Below are positions 6,839 through 9,843 of a stretch of 9,843 nt of DNA, one piece after another; the stretch's first letter is position 1, and each line of letters begins with the position of its first letter. The translations under genes were made by a program, and so were the position numbers. Source of the DNA: Syntrophomonadaceae bacterium (GTDB lineage: Bacteria > Bacillota > Syntrophomonadia > Syntrophomonadales > Syntrophomonadaceae); the NCBI GenBank assembly GCA_012522705.1, contig JAAYJY010000115.1:1-9843 (forward strand), written 5' to 3'. The notes below the pieces were generated by a model. The model was not told the DNA's origin and did not search any database. It saw nothing but the letters and a program-made list of their open reading frames with translations.

Positions 6839-7291
6839 ATGGGTTTAGCAGTGGGTACCAAAATTCCCGGCCGGGTCAGCCGGACCCTCGACGTGGGGGA
6901 CTTTTCCATGTTACATCAGATGAACTGGTTTAACATGGCAGTTCACAGTAATTCGGAATATGGCAAGACAACCTGGTTCAAAGAGCGCTCCCTGGCCGGT
7001 CCGCTTATCTTCACGGTCGCAGATGGCTTGCTCCATAATGCTGACAATATCGCCTATATGCTGGCTGATGTAGGCTTTGAGATCTATGCTTATGTCGGGG
7101 TGAATAATATGAAGCTCACCGCGCCGGTCATGTTTGGCGATACCCTAAGTGCTGAGGGCGAGGTCATGGATTTCCGCCCCACCAAGAATCCCAAAATGAA
7201 CCTGTTTGTCTATAAAAACAAGGCGTTTAATCAGAACGGCCAGCAGGTAATCGAATATGAAACCACGATGATGGTTCAGAAGAAGGACTAA
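6839..7291 (+). CDS. MaoC-like hot-dog fold protein (probable acyl-CoA binding or hydratase family)
   Basis: This complete 150-aa protein has the size and layout of a single-domain MaoC/R-hydratase hot-dog protein: a central VHSNSEYGKTTWFKERSLAGPL segment (35-56) matching the hydratase region, then VGVNNMKLTAPVMFGDTL, the usual 'F..PV..GDTL' strand, and a C-terminal E-x-T-T-M-M-V-Q-K-K end. An excellent AAAGGAGGA (6822-6830) precedes the ATG by 8 nt. MaoC-type enzymes hydrate trans-2-enoyl-CoA, the step after an acyl-CoA dehydrogenase, which fits the upstream gene. However, PhaJ-like enzymes use an Asp five residues before the His (D-x4-H). Here His36 is present but position 31 is Phe and 32 is Asn. 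Catalysis may therefore differ, use another residue such as Asp21, or be absent. The family is fairly sure; the reaction is not. Confidence 0.8.
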   Translation: MGLAVGTKIPGRVSRTLDVGDFSMLHQMNWFNMAVHSNSEYGKTTWFKERSLAGPLIFTVADGLLHNADNIAYMLADVGFEIYAYVGVNNMKLTAPVMFGDTLSAEGEVMDFRPTKNPKMNLFVYKNKAFNQNGQQVIEYETTMMVQKKD

Positions 7292-7358
7292 TAGTATCGT
7301 TCTCGCCGGAGGACAATCCTAGCCACGATATACCGGGTTGAATCAAGCTCAAAAGGAT

Positions 7359-7396
7359 TCGCAGGTCGATTTGGAATTAACCAGGTTGACCTGCGA
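7359..7396. terminator. Hairpin between convergent genes, possible bidirectional terminator
   Basis: TCGCAGGTC at 7359-7367 pairs exactly with GACCTGCGA at 7388-7396 (9 bp, 20-nt loop, with a further TGG/CCA pairing possible inside). It is followed on the plus strand by the T-rich TATTTTATT. It lies 67 bp after the MaoC-like stop and 48 bp after the aprX stop on the other strand. The T-runs are imperfect and the loop is long, so efficiency is doubtful; position is the main support. Confidence 0.45.
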
Positions 7397-7444
7397 TATT
7401 TTATTGCGCCTGCATTACATAATCCAATTGCTGTTTCATGAAGA

Positions 7445-8755
7445 TCATCGCATCGTGACTGCTTTCTCGGCATCGCCATATCCTTTGCCCTGGACGTCGG
7501 CCGGCAGTTTCCAATCTTCGGCGGCCTCGAGAAGGCGTTCTTTAACCTGGTCCGGATTTAGCTCCGGGTGAGCCTCCAATATCAAGGCTGCCATCCCCGC
7601 ACAGATAGGGGTGGCCATGGAGGTCCCGGACATGATGAGGTATTCTGTACCAACCCGGCTCCCTTTCAACTGCTTATCCAGATAGGAATTGGGCGACCGC
7701 AAGGAGGTAATGTTCACTCCGGGAGTCAAAATATCTGGTTTAGTGAGGCCGTCGCTGGTAGGCCCGCGGCTGGAGAATGATGCTACCTGATCATCATCCC
7801 GCCGATCGGTATTTTTATCATCCATGGCTCCCACGGTGATCACTTTCGGACTGATGCCGGGGCTGGTGATGGTTTTGGCATCCGGGCCTTCATTGCCGGC
7901 CGCCGCCAGCACCACCATGCCATTTTCCCAGGCTTTTTCGACAATGCTGACCATGGGATCTTCCGCGGCGGAACCGATGGCTCGCCCCCCCAGCGACATA
8001 CTGATGATATCTATGTCGTACTGCTCCTGATTGTCCATGCACCACTGCACTCCAGCCATGACCGTGGACAAAAAACCCGAGCCCCCTTTGGCTAAAACCT
8101 TGACCCCCACCAAATCAGATTCGGGGGCCAGCCCCTTATATTTGCCATTGGAAGCGGCGCCATTCCCAGCCGCATCCCCGGCGCAATGGGTTCCGTGTCC
8201 ATTATCATCATAGGGAGAGTTTTTGCTGCCGGTCAAATCCTTGAAGCCTTTGATCCGCCCCGCCAAATCTTTGTGGGCGTATATACCGGTATCGATGATA
8301 GCGATAGTCACCCCTTTGCCGGTAAAATTTTGGACCGCCGGTGATTCAGCCCTCACTGATGGCCGGGCAATATCCAGCAAAGCGCGTATCTCCCGGTCGC
8401 TATAAATCTTCTTGATGGTGGGATTGCTTTCCAGGAGCTTTTCCATGGCCGCCGGAGTAAGGACCGCTGAACAGCTGTTAATGCTGGGATATTGATGTTT
8501 TATTTGGGACCGCATCTCTTTGGTAATTATGGTACTGGCTGCCTTGACCTGGCCGTGATAATCCCCCGCATCACCATTAAACTCGATGATAACCGCGTAT
8601 TTTTTAGTTTTCTTGATCAGCCTATCCAGGGGAGCGTGCAGAAAACAGGGAACTCGCCGGAATGGGTGGTATATGTCGACCATAGCATTGCGGAGATCCT
8701 TATCCATCTTATGGGGGTGCCGGCGCACCATATTAACCATCGATAATCCGAACAA
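7445..8755 (-). CDS. aprX: Intracellular subtilisin-like serine protease, AprX type
   Basis: This 436-aa protein is a peptidase family S8 subtilase, with the same length as B. subtilis AprX (442 aa) and similar throughout as far as I recall it. The catalytic triad is complete: Asp155 in AIIDTGIY, His187 in DDNGHGTHCAGD and Ser379 in SGTSMATPICAG, with oxyanion Asn288 in AAAGNEGPD. About 140 residues precede the catalytic domain and include PCFLH and VIIEF, matching the AprX N-terminal region. No signal peptide or membrane segment is seen, so it should act in the cytoplasm as an endopeptidase. In Bacillus, AprX is non-essential and made in stationary phase. The start is the TTG at 8753-8755: GGGAGG (8763-8768) lies 7 nt upstream, and the resulting MFGLSMVNMVRR aligns with the AprX N-terminus. 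An in-frame ATG at 8768-8770 would overlap this ribosome binding site and lacks one of its own. Confidence 0.93.
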   Translation of the reverse strand: MFGLSMVNMVRRHPHKMDKDLRNAMVDIYHPFRRVPCFLHAPLDRLIKKTKKYAVIIEFNGDAGDYHGQVKAASTIITKEMRSQIKHQYPSINSCSAVLTPAAMEKLLESNPTIKKIYSDREIRALLDIARPSVRAESPAVQNFTGKGVTIAIIDTGIYAHKDLAGRIKGFKDLTGSKNSPYDDNGHGTHCAGDAAGNGAASNGKYKGLAPESDLVGVKVLAKGGSGFLSTVMAGVQWCMDNQEQYDIDIISMSLGGRAIGSAAEDPMVSIVEKAWENGMVVLAAAGNEGPDAKTITSPGISPKVITVGAMDDKNTDRRDDDQVASFSSRGPTSDGLTKPDILTPGVNITSLRSPNSYLDKQLKGSRVGTEYLIMSGTSMATPICAGMAALILEAHPELNPDQVKERLLEAAEDWKLPADVQGKGYGDAEKAVTMR

Positions 8756-8762
8756 ATCAATT

Positions 8763-8768
8763 CCTCCC
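8763..8768 (-). promoter_or_regulatory. Ribosome binding site fixing the TTG start of aprX
   Basis: On the minus strand GGGAGG is followed by 7 nt and then TTG at 8753-8755. The competing ATG at 8768-8770 shares bases with this site and has no purine-rich sequence at a suitable distance upstream. Confidence 0.75.
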
Positions 8769-8798
8769 ATATGAAAGTGTCAATGTATCATATGAAAG
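8768..8798. repeat. Two 10-bp direct repeats just upstream of aprX
   Basis: CATATGAAAG occurs at 8768-8777 and 8789-8798, 21 bp apart start to start, so on the same face of the helix. Each contains the palindromic core CATATG. They overlap the 5' leader of aprX, and one touches its ribosome binding site. A regulator site for aprX is possible. Confidence 0.3.
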
Positions 8799-8884
8799 AA
8801 ATCTGACGATGGTACCTTGGCTGCGTTGCCCCGCCTTGCCATGCCCTGGTCCGGCACTGATGAAAAGACGGTCATGAAACATAA

Positions 8885-8912
8885 TTGGCGGGCAATTTAA
8901 GAATAATAGTAT
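8885..8912 (+). promoter_or_regulatory. Candidate sigma-A-type promoter of the small gene
   Basis: TTGGCG (8885-8890) and TAGTAT (8907-8912) are separated by 16 bp and each match four of six consensus bases. The -10 ends 28 bp before the GTG start, leaving room for the ribosome binding site. The match is modest. Confidence 0.3.
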
Positions 8913-8925
8913 TGGGAGTAATAGC

Positions 8926-8937
8926 AAAGGAGGTGAT
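8926..8937 (+). promoter_or_regulatory. Near-ideal ribosome binding site of the 42-codon gene
   Basis: AAAGGAGGTGAT matches the 16S rRNA 3' end over its whole length and lies 3 nt (7 nt from GGAGG) before the GTG at 8941. The ATG at 8936 in another frame overlaps this site and is too close to be used. Confidence 0.8.
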
Positions 8938-8940
8938 GGT

Positions 8941-9069
8941 GTGGCCGGTAAAAAGAAGACCAAAAACGACAAAAAACCCAAAACTGACCCCGCTGATAAG
9001 AGAAACGAAAGCTCGCAAAATGATGCTACCCGGCAGGGATATCAAGGGCCCTTCGTGGGCGGAGTTTGA
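8941..9069 (+). CDS. Lysine-rich small protein, 42 aa, unrecognised
   Basis: A GTG start after an almost perfect ribosome binding site opens a 42-residue frame ending at TGA 9067-9069. The N-terminal half is strongly basic and hydrophilic (MAGKKKTKNDKKPKTDPADKR). The middle is polar (NESSQNDATRQ), and the end is Gly/aromatic (GYQGPFVGGV). I see no signal peptide, membrane helix or cysteine. It resembles an intrinsically disordered peptide that could bind nucleic acid, ribosomes or another acidic partner, but I do not recognise a family. It is transcribed away from aprX with a candidate promoter before it and an intrinsic terminator 68 bp after it, which supports a real single-gene unit. A longer overlapping frame (8885-9094) has no usable start and reads less naturally. 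Confidence 0.65.
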   Translation: MAGKKKTKNDKKPKTDPADKRNESSQNDATRQGYQGPFVGGV

Positions 9070-9136
9070 CCTTCGGATTTACCTGGGGGCATAGATATCC
9101 GGGCGTTGAGAGTTCTGTTTTAACAACCATGGATGA

Positions 9137-9167
9137 GGGATCGCGTTCAGCGATCCCGCCTGTTTTT
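9137..9167 (+). terminator. Intrinsic terminator after the 42-codon gene
   Basis: GGGATCGC (9137-9144) and GCGATCCC (9150-9157) form a perfect 8-bp GC-rich stem with a 5-nt loop, followed by GCCTGTTTTT. The T-run is on the plus strand only, so it serves the small gene and not the minus-strand activase. Confidence 0.85.
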
Positions 9168-9222
9168 GGCCAAGCATCACCCGGGATCGCAGGGACATTA
9201 TGGGTTTGCAACGGGAGGATAA

Positions 9223-9843
9223 TCAGGTAGGGAGATAAACAATTTTGCCGCCTTTTTCCTCCAGGTACTGCTTCAACTGCAGTAAACTCCGCGGCTGAGG
9301 TGGCTGGACCTGGAGCAGCTCATAGCCGAGCCCCAGCAACTGCCATTTATGCTTACCCAGGGCATGATAGGGGAGCAGGTCGACCCTGGTGACGCTGTCC
9401 AGGTCTTTTATGAATCCGGCTAGTTTGCCCAAATCACCTTCATCATCAGTATAACCAGGCACGATCACATACCTGATCCAGATCTCCACTCCAGTGGCAT
9501 CGATAAGTCTCAGGTTCTCCAGGTTGAGACGATTGCCGGCTCCTACCAGGCTGATGCTCTTTTCCGGGTCCATTTGCTTGATATCCGCCAAGACCAACCG
9601 GGTGTAGGGAAGTATGTCCTGAACCGATTTGGGACCAACATAGAGTGAGGTATCTATCGCGGTGTGAATGCCCTCCTGCTGGCACTGCTGAAATACCTCC
9701 CGGACGAATCCATGCTGCAGCAGGGGTTCACCCCCGGAAAAGGTCAGGCCTCCCCCGGAGGAGTTGAAATATGGCCGGCTGCGCCTGACGATAGCCATTA
9801 TCTCGTCCGGTAAGTACACCCGGGCGGTAGGGGCGTCATAATC
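9223..9843 (-). CDS. pflA: Pyruvate formate-lyase activating enzyme (partial, N-terminus off window)
   Basis: The minus-strand frame is open from the window's right edge to TGA at 9223-9225, giving 206 residues; the GTG at 9817-9819 is internal. Visible parts match radical-SAM glycyl-radical activases: SSGGGLTFSGGEPLLQ with the SAM-binding GGE (37-39 of the visible part), a GIHTAIDT strand, ADIKQMD (85-91), VPGYTDD (128-134), and the diagnostic LLPYHALGKHKW (156-167) followed by PPQP. The CxxxCxxC motif that binds the 4Fe-4S cluster should lie in the missing 35-45 N-terminal residues. The enzyme uses SAM and the cluster to make the glycyl radical on pyruvate formate-lyase or a related enzyme, an oxygen-sensitive anaerobic step. 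The pflB partner is probably upstream, beyond the edge. Activation of another glycyl-radical enzyme cannot be excluded, but the PYHxLGKxK tail favours PflA. Confidence 0.92.
   Translation of the reverse strand, partial: DYDAPTARVYLPDEIMAIVRRSRPYFNSSGGGLTFSGGEPLLQHGFVREVFQQCQQEGIHTAIDTSLYVGPKSVQDILPYTRLVLADIKQMDPEKSISLVGAGNRLNLENLRLIDATGVEIWIRYVIVPGYTDDEGDLGKLAGFIKDLDSVTRVDLLPYHALGKHKWQLLGLGYELLQVQPPQPRSLLQLKQYLEEKGGKIVYLPT

Noticed and set aside
8885..9094. Plus-strand frame overlapping the 42-codon gene, including an ATG at 8936
   Set aside because: The ATG overlaps the ribosome binding site, and the upstream start has none; the GTG frame at 8941 is correctly spaced.
9183..9190. Extra copy of GGGATCGC after the terminator stem, suggesting an alternative (attenuator-like) pairing
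   Set aside because: It lies after the T-run, so it would be transcribed only on read-through, and 8 bp alone is weak evidence.
1..9843. Search for CRISPR arrays, tRNAs, rRNA, insertion sequences and phage or defence gene clusters
   Set aside because: No repeat arrays, cloverleaf-like sequences, transposase motifs or long terminal inverted repeats were seen; the SbcCD-like pair looks like housekeeping repair rather than a defence island.

Overview
The window looks like chromosomal DNA from an anaerobic, low-to-mid-GC Gram-positive bacterium of the Firmicutes (Clostridia). The pointers are strong AGGAGG-type ribosome binding sites, TTG and GTG starts, a DegV protein, an intracellular AprX-type subtilase, a PilZ protein with a YcgR-like N-terminus, a pyruvate formate-lyase activase, and an acyl-CoA dehydrogenase next to a MaoC-type protein. 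A fatty-acid-oxidising or butyrate-type (possibly syntrophic) anaerobe would fit, but this is inference. I see no tRNA, rRNA, CRISPR array, transposase or phage gene.

Layout, left to right. Positions 1-2768 hold a translationally coupled pair on the plus strand: the C-terminal end of a probable SbcD/YhaO-like nuclease subunit, then a complete SbcC/YhaN-like coiled-coil ATPase. Positions 2769-3537 have no convincing intact gene, but the minus strand carries two short coding-like stretches in different frames that look like gene remnants. A DegV-family protein (3538-4425) and a PilZ c-di-GMP receptor protein (4628-5317) follow on the plus strand, apparently as separate units. Next come an acyl-CoA dehydrogenase (5611-6750) and a MaoC/hot-dog protein (6839-7291), separated by 88 bp that contain a perfect 14-bp palindrome resembling a TetR-type operator. 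Convergent to them on the minus strand is aprX (7445-8755, TTG start), with a hairpin in the shared 3' region. Divergent from aprX is a 42-codon lysine-rich gene (8941-9069) with a near-ideal ribosome binding site and its own intrinsic terminator. The right end (9223 to the edge, minus strand) is the C-terminal four fifths of a pyruvate formate-lyase activating enzyme.

How the genes relate. The first two probably form a nuclease/ATPase complex for DNA end processing. The acyl-CoA dehydrogenase and MaoC-like protein probably act in sequence on acyl-CoA and enoyl-CoA intermediates, although the MaoC-like protein lacks the canonical catalytic Asp at the expected place. The other genes look like independent housekeeping or regulatory units.

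I found no clear new multi-gene system. The best leads are the unrecognised 42-aa gene, the palindrome between the acyl-CoA genes, the non-canonical MaoC active site, the hook-less SbcC-like ATPase and the decaying minus-strand locus.
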